The notes beneath the pieces were generated by a model. It was not told the DNA's origin. It saw only the letters and a program-made list of their open reading frames with translations, and searched no databases. DNA of 64,000 nucleotides from Candidatus Fermentibacter sp. (GTDB lineage Bacteria; Fermentibacterota; Fermentibacteria; Fermentibacterales; Fermentibacteraceae), in assembly GCA_030373045.1 (NCBI GenBank), contig JAUCPW010000060.1, forward strand, positions 1 to 64,000, given 5' to 3'. Positions 43,730-53,087 of the stretch are shown here, piece after piece. Numbering within the stretch: the stretch's first letter is position 1; every line of letters starts with the position of its first letter. Position numbers and translations under genes: made by a program.

Positions 43730-44256
43730 GTTCGCGCCGCCCTGGATGCATAGGAGAGTGCGGCCGCGGAAAGCGCAGCCAGGGCCGCCAGCCCGAGGGC
43801 GTCGAGGCCGATCAGGACCTCGGCTCCCGAAGGTGCCAGGGCCTGGCGGACCATGTATGCGGAGAGGACCACCGTTCCGGCCTTGCCCCAGACGTTCGAG
43901 GCCGGCACCTCGGCCGACCTGCCGCGAAGGAGTACGCCTCCAAGAGCTATGAGGAGATCCCGGGCCACGACGAACGCGAGGAACCAGACCGGGACCCTCC
44001 CGGAGGCCGCGAGGGCGGTGCCGAACGCCGCGAAACCGATCTTGTCGGAGGCGGGATCGAGGATCCTGCCCCACTCAGATTCCGTCCCCGATCTCCTGGC
44101 CAGGAAACCGTCCAGCCAGTCGGTCAGGATGGCCGTCGATGCCAGGATCGCCATGGCTGCCGGTCTGTCCAGCCATAGCATGACGGATGCGGCGAGGGAG
44201 AGCGGGATCCGCGACAGGCTCACCAGATTCGGAAGGGTCAGGAAGGGCCCCCTCAA
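43726..44256 (-). CDS. pgsA: CDP-alcohol phosphatidyltransferase (phosphatidylglycerophosphate synthase type)
   Basis: A 176-aa membrane enzyme with about five helices and the complete family motif: D-G-x2-A-R-x8-G-x3-D-x3-D in DWLDGFLARRSGTESEWG followed by RILDPASD. It probably makes phosphatidylglycerol phosphate from CDP-diacylglycerol and glycerol 3-phosphate; another alcohol acceptor is possible. The start is TTG at 44256, overlapping the recN TGA (TTGA), since homology begins immediately (TLPNLVSLSRIPL). Confidence 0.88.
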   Translation of the reverse strand: MRGPFLTLPNLVSLSRIPLSLAASVMLWLDRPAAMAILASTAILTDWLDGFLARRSGTESEWGRILDPASDKIGFAAFGTALAASGRVPVWFLAFVVARDLLIALGGVLLRGRSAEVPASNVWGKAGTVVLSAYMVRQALAPSGAEVLIGLDALGLAALAALSAAALSYASRAART

Positions 44257-45872
44257 GACCCGGTTCCTCCCAGGAGGGCCTTCGCGTGAGCGAGCGCGGC
44301 CTCGCCGCCCCCCAGCATGCGCGCCACCTCGACGGCCCGCTCGCCGCCCTCGAGGACCGAGACGCGGGTGCTGGCGAGTCCGCCGGATACGTCCTTGACC
44401 ACAGAGATGTGCCTTCCGGCCCTTGCTGCGACCTGGGCGAGGTGCGTGATGACCACGAACTGGCGCCCTCCGGCAGCCCTTGCGAGCGAATCCGCCAGGA
44501 GGTGCGCCACCGTGCCCCCGACCCCGCTGTCTATCTCGTCGAAAACCGTGGTCGCCCCGCCCGGACCGCCCTGCGCGAGCTTCACGGCCAGGCTGAGCCG
44601 CGAGAGCTCGCCGCCGCTCGGGACGGACTGGATGGGGCCGGCCGGCATGCCGGGGTTGGCGCTGAACCTGAACTCGGGAGATTCGAAGCCGTCGGGTCCG
44701 CACGGCCTCCCTCCCAGTTCGACCGCCCTGTCGGATGGAGGACTGCGCAGATCGACGATGAAGGACGCTCCCTCCATGCCCAGTCTTTCGAGCTCCGCCT
44801 CCACCGATCCCTCGAAGACGGGGCGGGCCGCCCCGCGGGAGGCGCTCAGTGCGCAGGCTGCCGCCGACAGGGCCGAGAGCGCGCCGGGCCTCTCGGCTCC
44901 GAGGGCCGAGAGTTCCTCCGAGAGCCGCGCCATGGCGTCCAGTTCGTCTGCGACCTCGCCGACCCTCGAGACGAGGCGGTCGATGTCGCCGCCGTACCTG
45001 CCGAGGAGCTTCCCGTACTCGTCCAGGCGGGCGTCCAGCCTGGCGGCGTCCCAGCCGTCGTCTCCGGCTCCGAGCCTGGAGTCGCAGATCCTCGATGCCT
45101 CCTCTATCGCAATCCCGGCCTCCAGCAGGAGGGCCGTGAGATCCTCGAGCCCGGGCGAGCCTTCCAGCTTCGCCCTGATCTCCCTGAGCGACCTCGCGAA
45201 TCCTCCCTCTCCGGGCGAGAGGAGTTCGGCCAGGGCCGACATGGATTCGCGCAGCTTCGAATCCTTCTCCAGCTCGCGCCTCCTGCCCGAGAGGCCGAGG
45301 TATTCGTCCTTCGAGGGGGCGAGCCCGGAGAGCAGGGAGGCCTCGTGCTCGAGCAGCTCGCGCCTCGAGGCCGACAGGCCCAGCGCTTCGGATATCTCGC
45401 GCATCCGCGCGTCGATGCGGCCGATCCTCCCGTGGAGGGCGCGGACCTCCGACGCGGCGTCGAGGCATCCTGCCGCCGCATCGAGGAAGGCCTGCTGGAC
45501 GCGCCGCGAGAGCAGCGCCGGAGTGGAGCGCTGGGTGTGCAGATCGACGAGGTCGGCCATCCGCGCACGCACCGTCTCGAGATCGGTCGGCTCGTCGTCC
45601 AGGAGTATCCTGCTCCTGCCGGAGGCGTAGATCTCTCGCCTGACGATCACATCGGCGCTTCCGTCGGTGAAGAGGGCTTCGACGTTGGCGAGCCTCTCCC
45701 CCGGGCGCACGATGGAGTGGTCGGCCCGTTCGCCGAGGGCAAGCAGCAGGCCGTCCACGAGGATGGACTTGCCGGCGCCGGTTTCGCCCGTGAGCACGTT
45801 CAGCCCTTCGGACAGCTCGAGCGTCGTGTCGCTTATGGTGGCTATGTTCCGCAACCTCAGGCTGCAGAGCAT
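44253..45872 (-). CDS. recN: DNA repair ATPase RecN
   Basis: A 539-aa SMC-like repair protein. Walker A GETGAGKSILVDG, the ABC signature SGGELSRLSLAVKL and Walker B TTVFDEIDSGVGG are present, separated by coiled coil. RecN acts early at double-strand breaks. The ATG begins directly after the nadK stop with no gap. nadK-recN adjacency is widely conserved. Confidence 0.96.
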   Translation of the reverse strand: MLCSLRLRNIATISDTTLELSEGLNVLTGETGAGKSILVDGLLLALGERADHSIVRPGERLANVEALFTDGSADVIVRREIYASGRSRILLDDEPTDLETVRARMADLVDLHTQRSTPALLSRRVQQAFLDAAAGCLDAASEVRALHGRIGRIDARMREISEALGLSASRRELLEHEASLLSGLAPSKDEYLGLSGRRRELEKDSKLRESMSALAELLSPGEGGFARSLREIRAKLEGSPGLEDLTALLLEAGIAIEEASRICDSRLGAGDDGWDAARLDARLDEYGKLLGRYGGDIDRLVSRVGEVADELDAMARLSEELSALGAERPGALSALSAAACALSASRGAARPVFEGSVEAELERLGMEGASFIVDLRSPPSDRAVELGGRPCGPDGFESPEFRFSANPGMPAGPIQSVPSGGELSRLSLAVKLAQGGPGGATTVFDEIDSGVGGTVAHLLADSLARAAGGRQFVVITHLAQVAARAGRHISVVKDVSGGLASTRVSVLEGGERAVEVARMLGGGEAALAHAKALLGGTGS

Positions 45873-46700
45873 CTAGCCCCTCACCCCCCAGCCGAACTTC
45901 CTGCCGAGCCGTTCGTAGAAGCCGTTCGCGGGTGCGAACCTGACGACGGGGCAGTGCCCCTCGGACAGCTCGATCCCCACGGTCCCGCCCTGTTCGAGGG
46001 TGCAGACCGGCCTTCCGTCGACGCTCACCACGGGTCCGTCCCCCCTCACCCATCCCGCCTCGACGGTCAGGACCGACGATGGCGGCAGGACCATGGGGCG
46101 TATGGAGAGCTGATGCGCGCATATCGGCACGAGCAGGACCGCGGGCAGGCCGGGATCGATTATCGGGCCTCCTGCGGAGAGCGCGTAGGCCGTCGAGCCG
46201 GCGGGGGTCGAGACCACCAGGCCGTCGCCCGCCATGCGGGCTATGGGCCCGTCGCCCGACTGGACCAGGAGGTGCAGCATGCCGCCGGACAGGGACCTGT
46301 TGAAGCAGATGTCGTTGACGGCCCTGACGCCCCGGCCGTCCGGCAGCCTCCCGACCAGGACGGGCAGGCGGTCGATAGTGAAATCGCCTTCGGCCAGCCT
46401 CCGGACAGCCGTCTCCATCTCGTCCGGTTCGGCCGAGGCGAGGTAGCCGAGGTGGCCGATGTTGATGCCGAAGGAGGGGATGCCGAGCTCCATGAAGAGA
46501 TCGAGCCCCCTGAGGATCGTGCCGTCACCCCCGAGTATCACTCCGACGGCGTCTCCGGGCCCGGTTTGCGGGATCTCGCCGCCCTGCGCCCGGGCAATTG
46601 CGATGCCGGCGGCACGGGCGGCCTGCGAGAGCCTCTCGACAGCCTCCGGGGGGGCGGGTGTGCTGGATTCGGTGTAGAGGAGGATCACGCGGGGTCTCAT
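45873..46700 (-). CDS. nadK: NAD kinase
   Basis: A 275-aa ATP-NAD kinase producing NADP. The catalytic GGDGTIL motif (about residues 57-63), FGINIGHLGYLA, and VVSTPAGSTAYALSAGGPI are all present. Overlaps the dxs stop (ATGA). NADP made here would feed the NADP-type isocitrate dehydrogenase and the isoprenoid pathway, though this is general metabolism rather than evidence of a special link. Confidence 0.96.
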   Translation of the reverse strand: MRPRVILLYTESSTPAPPEAVERLSQAARAAGIAIARAQGGEIPQTGPGDAVGVILGGDGTILRGLDLFMELGIPSFGINIGHLGYLASAEPDEMETAVRRLAEGDFTIDRLPVLVGRLPDGRGVRAVNDICFNRSLSGGMLHLLVQSGDGPIARMAGDGLVVSTPAGSTAYALSAGGPIIDPGLPAVLLVPICAHQLSIRPMVLPPSSVLTVEAGWVRGDGPVVSVDGRPVCTLEQGGTVGIELSEGHCPVVRFAPANGFYERLGRKFGWGVRG

Positions 46701-48538
46701 GCCATCGCCCTTCTGGCCGCATCCGCGATCCCGGCCCGGTCGAGGCCCGATGCGGCGAGAAGGCTCTCCCTCGTGGCATGGGGCTGGAAGGCGTCGGGTA
46801 TCCCGAGGACGGAGACACGGATCCCGGCGGTCGAGAGGCGGGAGGCGACGTGCTCGCCGAAGCCGCCGGAGGAGGCCCCGTCCTCGACGGTCAGGACACG
46901 GCCGGTTCCCGCGGCCAGTGTCTCGATTTCGCCATAGGGTGCCGGCTTGATCCAGATCGGATCGTACACGGCCACGCTCGATCCCTCCGCCGCGAGGTCC
47001 TCCGCAGCTCCGAGGGCCGGCCCGGCCGTAGTCCCGCAGGCGATGACGAGCAGGTCGGTCCCCTCCCTGAGGAGCTCCCCCCTGCCGGGAGGTGTCTCGG
47101 GCGGAGGCGGGGGCAGGCCCTCGGGTCCGTTCCCCCTGGGATAGCGGATGACCGTCGGATACTCGGCGAAGGCCACCGCCTCAGCGAGAAGACGGCCGAG
47201 CATCGTGCAGTCCCTGGGGCAGGCTATCCTGAGGGATGGTACGGGAAGGGTCAGCGGGATGTCGAAGACTCCGTGGTGCGTGGGGCCGTCTTCGCCGACG
47301 AGCCCGGCCCTGTCCAGCGCGAAGACCACCGGAGCCCTCTGCAGGGCGGCGTCGTGGATGAGCTGGTCGAGCGCCCTCTGCATGAATGTGCTGTAGACCG
47401 CCACCACAGGCCTGAGGCCGCCGAAGGCCAGCCCGCAGGCGAACGTCACGGCGTGCTGCTCCGCTATCCCCACGTCGAAGAACCTCGACGGGAAACGCTC
47501 GGCGAATGCGGCCAGCCCCGTGCCGTCGCGCATCGCCGCCGTGACGGCCGTGATGCGGTCGTCCGACTCCGCGAGGCCCACGATGGCGTCGGAGAAGGCC
47601 TGTGTGAAGGTCGTGCCGGGGGCGCGCCCCTCACCCCCCGAAATGCCGTGCCAGTGCGTGGAGTCGCATTCGGCAGGCTCGTAGCCCTTGCCCTTGCGGG
47701 TGACGACGTGCACCAGCACCGGCCCCCTGAGCCTCGAGGCCCGGTCGAGCACCGCGGTGAGCACGGCGAGGTCGTGGCCCGGGATGGGTCCTATGTACCG
47801 CACCTCGAAGTCGTCGAAGATCGTCTTCCTGGAGACGAGGGTCTTCTTGAGGGCGGTGCCGGCGAGATGCCCGGCCCGGCGCATGCGCTCCCCGATGTTG
47901 GGGAAGCGCCCCAGCAGGTTCCATATCTCGTCCCTGGCCCTGTTGTACGCAGGATCGGTGATCAGCGCGGCCAGGTGCCTCGAGAGGGCACCGACGTTGG
48001 GCGATATGGACATCTCGTTGTCGTTCAGGACGAGGGTGAGATCCGTCGTCGACTGGCCGAGGTTGTTGAGGCCCTCGAGGGCCATCCCGCCGGACATGGC
48101 CCCGTCGCCCACCACGGCCACCACCCGGCCCTGTCCTCCGGTGATGTCGCGGGCCATGGCAAAGCCGAGTGCGGCGCTGATGGCGGTGGAGCTGTGACCC
48201 GTGCCGAATGCGTCGAACGGGCTCTCGTCCCTCCTGGGGAATCCGCTCAGGCCGCCTTCGGTCCTTATGGACCCGAACCTGTCGGCCCTGCCGGTGAGCA
48301 GCTTGTAGGGATAGCTCTGGTGCCCCACGTCCCAGATGATCTTGTCGCGCGGCGGCTCGAACACCGACAGGAGCGCGATCGTCAGCTCGACCACCCCGAG
48401 GCTCGATGCGAGATGCCCGCCGTTCCTGCAGACGACCTCGATGATGCGCTGGCGCATCTCGCCTGCCAGCTCCGCCCTCCGGGAGAGATCGAGGGCGGCC
48501 ACGTCGGCCGGGCAGTGGATACTGTCCAGCAGCCCCAT
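46697..48538 (-). CDS. dxs: 1-deoxy-D-xylulose-5-phosphate synthase
   Basis: A 613-aa thiamine-diphosphate enzyme joining pyruvate and glyceraldehyde 3-phosphate, the entry step of the MEP isoprenoid pathway. Landmarks: GGHLASSLGVVEL, DVGHQSYPYKLLTGR, FGTGHSSTAISAALG, the ThDP motif VVGDGAMSGGMALEGLNNLG, EQHAVTFACGLAFGGLRP and RYPRGNG. Length is typical. Its ATG overlaps the ispA stop (TGATG), so prenyl chain synthesis and precursor supply are coupled. Confidence 0.97.
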   Translation of the reverse strand: MGLLDSIHCPADVAALDLSRRAELAGEMRQRIIEVVCRNGGHLASSLGVVELTIALLSVFEPPRDKIIWDVGHQSYPYKLLTGRADRFGSIRTEGGLSGFPRRDESPFDAFGTGHSSTAISAALGFAMARDITGGQGRVVAVVGDGAMSGGMALEGLNNLGQSTTDLTLVLNDNEMSISPNVGALSRHLAALITDPAYNRARDEIWNLLGRFPNIGERMRRAGHLAGTALKKTLVSRKTIFDDFEVRYIGPIPGHDLAVLTAVLDRASRLRGPVLVHVVTRKGKGYEPAECDSTHWHGISGGEGRAPGTTFTQAFSDAIVGLAESDDRITAVTAAMRDGTGLAAFAERFPSRFFDVGIAEQHAVTFACGLAFGGLRPVVAVYSTFMQRALDQLIHDAALQRAPVVFALDRAGLVGEDGPTHHGVFDIPLTLPVPSLRIACPRDCTMLGRLLAEAVAFAEYPTVIRYPRGNGPEGLPPPPPETPPGRGELLREGTDLLVIACGTTAGPALGAAEDLAAEGSSVAVYDPIWIKPAPYGEIETLAAGTGRVLTVEDGASSGGFGEHVASRLSTAGIRVSVLGIPDAFQPHATRESLLAASGLDRAGIADAARRAMA

Positions 48539-49428
48539 CAGTTCCTCCTCGTGGGCAGGTATTCCGCGAGGAGCCTGACCCCGGACCAGTCGCCCGGAAG
48601 TGCGGAGAACCCCGAATCGATCTCCTCCGCGAGCGCCCCTGCCAGCTCCGACGCCCCGGGGACGCCCAGGATAGTCACCAGGTTGGCCTTGCCCCTGGCT
48701 TCGTCCTTCCCCACCGCCTTTCCCATCTCCTCCGGCGTGCCCCGCACGTCGAGGAGGTCGTCGGTGAGCTGGAACAGCAGCCCCAGCCTGTCACCCAGCC
48801 CGGACAGGCCTTCGGGGAGGACGGGCCTGGCCGACCCGGCCAGGGCGCCCAGTTCCAGGGAAACCCGGATCATCGCCGCCGTCTTGCCGTCTATCATCCT
48901 CCGCGCCCATGCGGCGTCGGGGCGGGACGGGGGGTTCATGTCCATGTGCTGCCCGCCCACGAGGAACGACGGCCCCGCGGCGGAAGCCAGCCTCCGGATC
49001 ATCAGACCCGTTGCGGCGGGGGGCAGGGAGCTCCGGAGCAGCACGGTGAAGGCCCCGGAGAGGAGGAAGTCGCCCGCGAGGATCGCCTGGGGGCTGCCGT
49101 GCATGACATGGAGGGTGGGCCTCCCCCGGCGCGTGGAGTCGTCGTCGAGCGCGGGCAGATCGTCGTGTACGAGGGAGTAGGTGTGGACCATCTCGACCGC
49201 GGCGGCTGCATGCACCGCCCGCGACGGGCTGCCCCCGCACGCCTCGCAGGCCGACCTGACGAGGAAGGGCCTCACCCGCTTGCCGCCGCCCTGGAGGCAG
49301 TGCGAAGCCGCGGCGGGCAGGAGCGTGGCGGCGCCGTAGTCCTTCAGGAATCCGGCCAGGACCTCGTCGATCCAGACGGCGGATTCCGCCAGCGAGGACA
49401 GCAGGGGTGCGAAATCACGCCCCGGCAT
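48538..49428 (-). CDS. ispA: polyprenyl diphosphate synthase (farnesyl/geranylgeranyl type)
   Basis: A 296-aa all-helical prenyltransferase. The first aspartate motif is HDDLPALDDDSTRRGRPT and the second is LTDDLLDVRG; GGKRVRPFLV at the start is also typical. Sequence alone cannot fix the chain length, but the DDxxxxD spacing is the short-chain bacterial FPP/GGPP form. Overlaps ymdB at its start by 14 bases. Confidence 0.94.
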   Translation of the reverse strand: MPGRDFAPLLSSLAESAVWIDEVLAGFLKDYGAATLLPAAASHCLQGGGKRVRPFLVRSACEACGGSPSRAVHAAAAVEMVHTYSLVHDDLPALDDDSTRRGRPTLHVMHGSPQAILAGDFLLSGAFTVLLRSSLPPAATGLMIRRLASAAGPSFLVGGQHMDMNPPSRPDAAWARRMIDGKTAAMIRVSLELGALAGSARPVLPEGLSGLGDRLGLLFQLTDDLLDVRGTPEEMGKAVGKDEARGKANLVTILGVPGASELAGALAEEIDSGFSALPGDWSGVRLLAEYLPTRRN

Positions 49429-50173
49429 GGACGGTCTCCAGTGAAGAGGGCTTCAGGTCGGGTCCGAGCGTGACGGAGAGCCCGGAGACGTACTCATCCC
49501 CCTCGCAGACCGACAGGCGCGACGGCCTGCAGGTCAGGAACCGCTCCAGCACATCCCCGTACTCCACTCCGATCACGCCGGCCGAGGAGCCGCACATGCC
49601 CAGATCGGTGACGTAGGCGGTGCCGCCCGGGAGGATGCAGGCGTCCGAAGTCTGGACATGGGTGTGGGTTCCGGCGAAGACGGTCACACGGCCGTCGAGA
49701 TAGCGGCCGAGCGCGATCTTCTCGCTGGTTGCCTCCGCATGGAAGTCGACGATGACGATCCCGGCGGACTGGGACTGGAGCATGCGGTCGGCCGCCCTGA
49801 ACGGGCAGTCGCAGTCCGGCATGAACACCCTGCCCTGGAGGTTGATCACGGTGACCGACTCCCCGGCGGCCCTTATCGTTGTCATGCCCGAACCCGGGTT
49901 GCCGGGAGGGAAGTTACCGGGTCTGAGGAGCCTGCCGCCACAGGAATCGAGATAGGGGAAAACCTCGCGGTGCGCCCACACGTGGTTGCCCGTGGTGATG
50001 ACGGAGACTCCCGCATCGAGGAGCTGCCCCGCCACCCCGGGAGTGATTCCGATCCCCCCGGAGGCGTTTTCACCGTTCACCACCACGATGTCGTGGGGGT
50101 TCTCGCGGATGTAGCGGACGGCGCAGCGCCTGCCCGGGGAACCGACGACGTCTCCGAGGAGGAGGACCTTCAT
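49415..50173 (-). CDS. ymdB: YmdB family metallophosphoesterase
   Basis: A 252-aa di-metal phosphoesterase (TIGR00282 type). Motifs: LLLGDVVGSPGRR, VVNGENASGGIGI, TTGNHVWAHRE, VDFHAEATSEKIALGRYLDG and FAGTHTHVQTSD. In Bacillus subtilis YmdB hydrolyses 2',3'-cyclic nucleotides and is encoded next to RNase Y, as here. The ATG at 50173 overlaps the rny TGA (TGATG); a GTG one codon upstream is possible. Confidence 0.93.
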   Translation of the reverse strand: MKVLLLGDVVGSPGRRCAVRYIRENPHDIVVVNGENASGGIGITPGVAGQLLDAGVSVITTGNHVWAHREVFPYLDSCGGRLLRPGNFPPGNPGSGMTTIRAAGESVTVINLQGRVFMPDCDCPFRAADRMLQSQSAGIVIVDFHAEATSEKIALGRYLDGRVTVFAGTHTHVQTSDACILPGGTAYVTDLGMCGSSAGVIGVEYGDVLERFLTCRPSRLSVCEGDEYVSGLSVTLGPDLKPSSLETVHAGA

Positions 50174-51732
50174 CACCGGGCGGTCTCCGTCGCCCTGACC
50201 TCCCTGATGACCGTCACCTTGATCTGGCCCGGGTACTCGACCTCGGACTCGACCCTTCTCGCGATCAGCCTGGCGAGGTCCGCCGAACCGGCGTCGTCCA
50301 CCGCCTCCGGCTTGACAGCTATCCTGAGCTCCCTGCCGGCCTGGATCGCATAGGACTTGCCGACTCCGTCGAAGGAGTCGGCTATCGTCTCGAGCTTCTG
50401 GAGCCTCTTCACGTAGAGTTCGAGGCTCTCCCTCCTGGCGCCGGGCCGTGCGCTGCTGACAGCGTCGGCGGCCTGGACGAGGACCGCGTAGAGGGATTCG
50501 GGCTCGATCTCCTCGTGGTGGGACCCGATGGCGTTGCAGATCAGCGGCGGCTCCTCGTACTTCCGGGCCAGCTCCATGCCCACCAGGGCGTGGGAGCCGT
50601 CCATGTCCTGGTCGGTGGCCTTGCCTATGTCGTGGAAGAGCCCCACCCTCCGGGCGATCGCAGTGTCGAGGCGGAGTTCCGCCGCCAGCAGTCCGCAGAC
50701 GTGCGCCACCTCGAGCGAGTGCTGGAACATGTTCTGGCCGTAGCTGGTCCGGTATCTGAGGCGGCCGAGATATCTGACGATCTGGGGGTGCACTCCGGAG
50801 ACGTCAGCCTCCAGGCAGAGGTCGCCCCCGAGCTTCATCATGTTCTTCTCCATCTCGGCCTCGATCTTGGCGACCACCGCCTCGATACGGCCGGGATGGA
50901 TCCTGCCGTCGGAGATGAGCTTCTCCATGGACTGGCGGGCGACCTCCCTGCGCACGGGATCGAAGCAGGAGAGCACGATCGCCTCGGGCGTGTCGTCGAT
51001 TATCACGTCGACGCCCGTCGCAGTCTCGAAGGCCCTGATGTTGCGGCCCTCGCGGCCGATGATGCGGCCCTTCATCTCCTCGCCGGGGAGCTGGACGACC
51101 GAGACGCAGTTCTCGACGACGTGGTTGGCCGCGCAGCGCTGGACAGCCGTGGTCAGGACCCGGTTCGCCTCGTCGTCGGCGGTACGCTCCGCCTCGTCGA
51201 TGATGCGCCGGGTGATCCTGCCCGCCTCGAGCCTGGCCTCCTCCTCGAGATTGGACAGGAGAAGGTTCCTGGCCTCGTCCCTCGACAGGCCCGCGATCTG
51301 CTCGAGGAGCTGGTTCTGCTCCTCCATCAGCTTCGTGACACGCTGCTGCTTTGCTGCGAGCGCCTGCTCCTTCTCGGACAGGCCGGTCTCCCGGGTCTCG
51401 AGGACGGACTCCCTGCGCTCGAGTTTCTCCCTGGTCCTGTCGACGTATTCGGACCTCCGGGAGAGGTCCGATTCCTTCCTGTCGATCTCGGCGCGGCGCT
51501 TCTGCTGGCTCTCCAGCTCAGCGGAACGCTCGCGGGCGATGGTCTCGCGCCCTTCGAGGATGGATTCCTTCCTGAGGGTCTCGGATTCGCGCTTCGCATC
51601 GTTGAGGATCCGCTCCGCCTCGGTCATCGCGCTTCTGCGCTCGCGGGAGGTGAAGATCCTCCTGAGGAAAAAGCCGAGCAGGAATGCGGCCAGCGCCGCT
51701 CCCGCAAGAACGAGTATCGTCGTACCGGACAT
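50173..51732 (-). CDS. rny: ribonuclease Y
   Basis: A 519-aa membrane-anchored endoribonuclease that starts mRNA decay. It has an N-terminal membrane helix (residues about 4-24), a long coiled coil (about 35-180), a KH domain (GEEMKGRIIGREGRNIRAFE) and an HD domain (ADVSGVHPQI then GLFHDIGKATDQ and SHALVGMELARK). All four parts are in the usual order and length. GGAG precedes the ATG by seven bases. It is followed by ymdB, a known functional neighbour. Confidence 0.97.
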   Translation of the reverse strand: MSGTTILVLAGAALAAFLLGFFLRRIFTSRERRSAMTEAERILNDAKRESETLRKESILEGRETIARERSAELESQQKRRAEIDRKESDLSRRSEYVDRTREKLERRESVLETRETGLSEKEQALAAKQQRVTKLMEEQNQLLEQIAGLSRDEARNLLLSNLEEEARLEAGRITRRIIDEAERTADDEANRVLTTAVQRCAANHVVENCVSVVQLPGEEMKGRIIGREGRNIRAFETATGVDVIIDDTPEAIVLSCFDPVRREVARQSMEKLISDGRIHPGRIEAVVAKIEAEMEKNMMKLGGDLCLEADVSGVHPQIVRYLGRLRYRTSYGQNMFQHSLEVAHVCGLLAAELRLDTAIARRVGLFHDIGKATDQDMDGSHALVGMELARKYEEPPLICNAIGSHHEEIEPESLYAVLVQAADAVSSARPGARRESLELYVKRLQKLETIADSFDGVGKSYAIQAGRELRIAVKPEAVDDAGSADLARLIARRVESEVEYPGQIKVTVIREVRATETAR

Positions 51733-51763
51733 CGCCGACTCCGTAGTGATTGCGCGGCAACTC

Positions 51764-51769
51764 TATATA
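51764..51769 (-). promoter_or_regulatory. candidate -10 element upstream of rny
   Basis: TATATA stands out in the 120-base spacer between zapA and rny, 32 bases upstream of the rny ATG. No convincing -35 lies 16-18 bases further up, so this is only a hint that rny can be transcribed separately from the ribosomal-protein/zapA genes. I see nothing else in the spacer. Confidence 0.25.
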
Positions 51770-51852
51770 AACGGACGACCGGCATCCCGGCGGAAGTCCC
51801 CGCACCCCGCGCTGGTATGTGCAGGGTACCTGTCGACCGTGGACTTCGTACC

Positions 51853-52230
51853 TCAGGCTCTGTCGGATGTCTCGACCCGCTGGAGTTCCCCTGCTTCGGG
51901 GATTTCCGGAGAGGCAGTGAAGGACCGGGGGAGCGAGATGTCGGCCAGGGTCTTCTCGATCCTGTCCGCCAGAACGGAGACGGCCGACTCCTGGTCGTCG
52001 GCCGTCTCGCGGATCTGTCTCTCGCGCTGGAATAGCTCGTCGGTGATGTTGAGCGCCGCCAGGATCGCCACCTTGGCTGTCGAAGGGACGGTGGTGTTGT
52101 CCGTCATCTGGCGCATCTTCATGTCGAGATAGTGAGCTATCTCCCTGATGTAACCGGGATCCGCGTCCCCCCTTATGGAATACTCCCGACCGTAGATACT
52201 CACCCTTATGGTGTCTGGCCGGACATTCAC
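51853..52230 (-). CDS. zapA: cell division protein ZapA
   Basis: A 125-aa protein of the ZapA family, which bundles FtsZ filaments. The N-terminal unit IRVSIYGREYSIRGDADPGYIREIAHYLDMKM is the family signature (read in parts: VSIYGREYSIRG, then YIREIAHYLDMKM), followed by AILAALNITDELFQ and a long coiled-coil helix. The 25-residue tail beyond the coil is longer than usual. It is preceded by a small coiled-coil gene in the same operon. Confidence 0.88.
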   Translation of the reverse strand: MNVRPDTIRVSIYGREYSIRGDADPGYIREIAHYLDMKMRQMTDNTTVPSTAKVAILAALNITDELFQRERQIRETADDQESAVSVLADRIEKTLADISLPRSFTASPEIPEAGELQRVETSDRA

Positions 52231-52239
52231 TTCATACCC

Positions 52240-52509
52240 CTATTGCTGCATGCTCTCCAGCTTCTCGAGCACCCCGGCAAGCCTGCCTCGCAATTCCTCC
52301 CTCTCGCGGAGAAGCCTGGCACTGTGGATCCTCAGGAGGTTGTACCCGTCATCCCTCACCGGGGTTCCCTCCTCGAGAGCCGAGCAGCGCTCCTCCAGCT
52401 CCCTGACGCGATCCGCAAGGCCGTCCCTCTCCGCCCTCAGGGAGCACAGTCTTACAATCAGCCTGTCGACGGCTTCAGTCAACCTCTCGAGCTCGTTGCC
52501 CGACGTCAT
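52240..52509 (-). CDS. small coiled-coil protein beside zapA (ZapB-like)
   Basis: An 89-aa protein that is almost all coiled coil (LERLTEAVDRLIVRL, then RVRELEERCSALEE and LLREREELRGRL). It ends 9 bases before zapA and starts 6 bases after rplT. The position and layout fit the ZapB-like partner of ZapA found in many bacteria, but coiled coils carry little specific signal, so this is inferred mainly from context. Confidence 0.65.
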   Translation of the reverse strand: MTSGNELERLTEAVDRLIVRLCSLRAERDGLADRVRELEERCSALEEGTPVRDDGYNLLRIHSARLLREREELRGRLAGVLEKLESMQQ

Positions 52510-52515
52510 CCAGGC

Positions 52516-52869
52516 CTAGAGAGCGGCTTTGGCTGTCTCTGCTATCCTGGCGAACGCCGCCGGATCATTCGTCGCGATGTCGGAGAGGGACTTGCGGTCG
52601 AGCCCTATGCCGGCCTTCAGGAGGCCGTTGATCAGGGCGCTGTACGTGATGCCGTTCGCCCTCGCCGCCGCATTGATGCGGATGATCCAGAGCGCTCTGA
52701 AGTCGCGCTTGCGGTTGCGCCTGTCCCGGTACTGGTACAGCAGGGCTCGCTTCTCGGCCTCCGCAGCGACGGTGTAGAGCTTCCTCCGGCCGCCGACGTA
52801 TCCCTTGGCCGCCGCGAGACGGCTCTTGTGACGCTGCTTGCGCGTCACCGCACTCGTTACTCTGGTCAT
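52516..52869 (-). CDS. rplT: 50S ribosomal protein L20
   Basis: A 117-aa early-assembly ribosomal protein. It opens MTRVTSAVTRKQRHKSRLAA, followed by KGYVGGRRKLYTVA and FRALWIIRINAAARANG, all diagnostic. It lies after rpmI and infC in the conserved thrS-infC-rpmI-rplT order. L20 commonly represses this operon by binding its own leader mRNA; no pseudoknot target was identified by eye here. Confidence 0.98.
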   Translation of the reverse strand: MTRVTSAVTRKQRHKSRLAAAKGYVGGRRKLYTVAAEAEKRALLYQYRDRRNRKRDFRALWIIRINAAARANGITYSALINGLLKAGIGLDRKSLSDIATNDPAAFARIAETAKAAL

Positions 52870-52884
52870 CTGTCGACTCCCGTG

Positions 52885-53079
52885 CTAGAGCGGCAGCAGC
52901 CGCTTGAGTCTGCGCATGTCGGCCGGGGAGGCCAGCCCGCCCTTGCGGAGGTTCCGCTTGCGCTTCCTGGACTTCTTCGTGAAGATATGGTTCGCATGGG
53001 AGTGAACTATCTTCACCAGGCCCGTGCCAGTGCGCTTCATGCGCCTGGCCGCGCCCCTGTGGGTCTTCATCTTGGGCAT
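52885..53079 (-). CDS. rpmI: 50S ribosomal protein L35
   Basis: A 64-aa basic protein, [20 protein letters not shown] and then [18 protein letters not shown], which is diagnostic of L35. The ATG at 53079 has AGGAG about seven bases upstream; the longer frame that includes it is a shadow of infC. It stands between infC (9-base gap) and rplT (15-base gap). Confidence 0.97.
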   Translation of the reverse strand: MPKMKTHRGAARRMKRTGTGLVKIVHSHANHIFTKKSRKRKRNLRKGGLASPADMRRLKRLLPL

Positions 53080-53087
53080 CTTCTCTC

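Noticed and set aside
43726-46122. 798-codon frame running from pgsA back through recN and nadK
   Set aside because: Only the last 176 codons (pgsA) are protein-like; the rest is the shadow of recN. The gene start is the TTG at 44256.
51733-51852. Possible 6S RNA in the spacer after zapA
   Set aside because: 6S RNA follows zapA in some proteobacteria, but this spacer is only 120 bases and I could not find the long closing stem and central bubble; the sequence reads better as an ordinary spacer with a possible -10 for rny.
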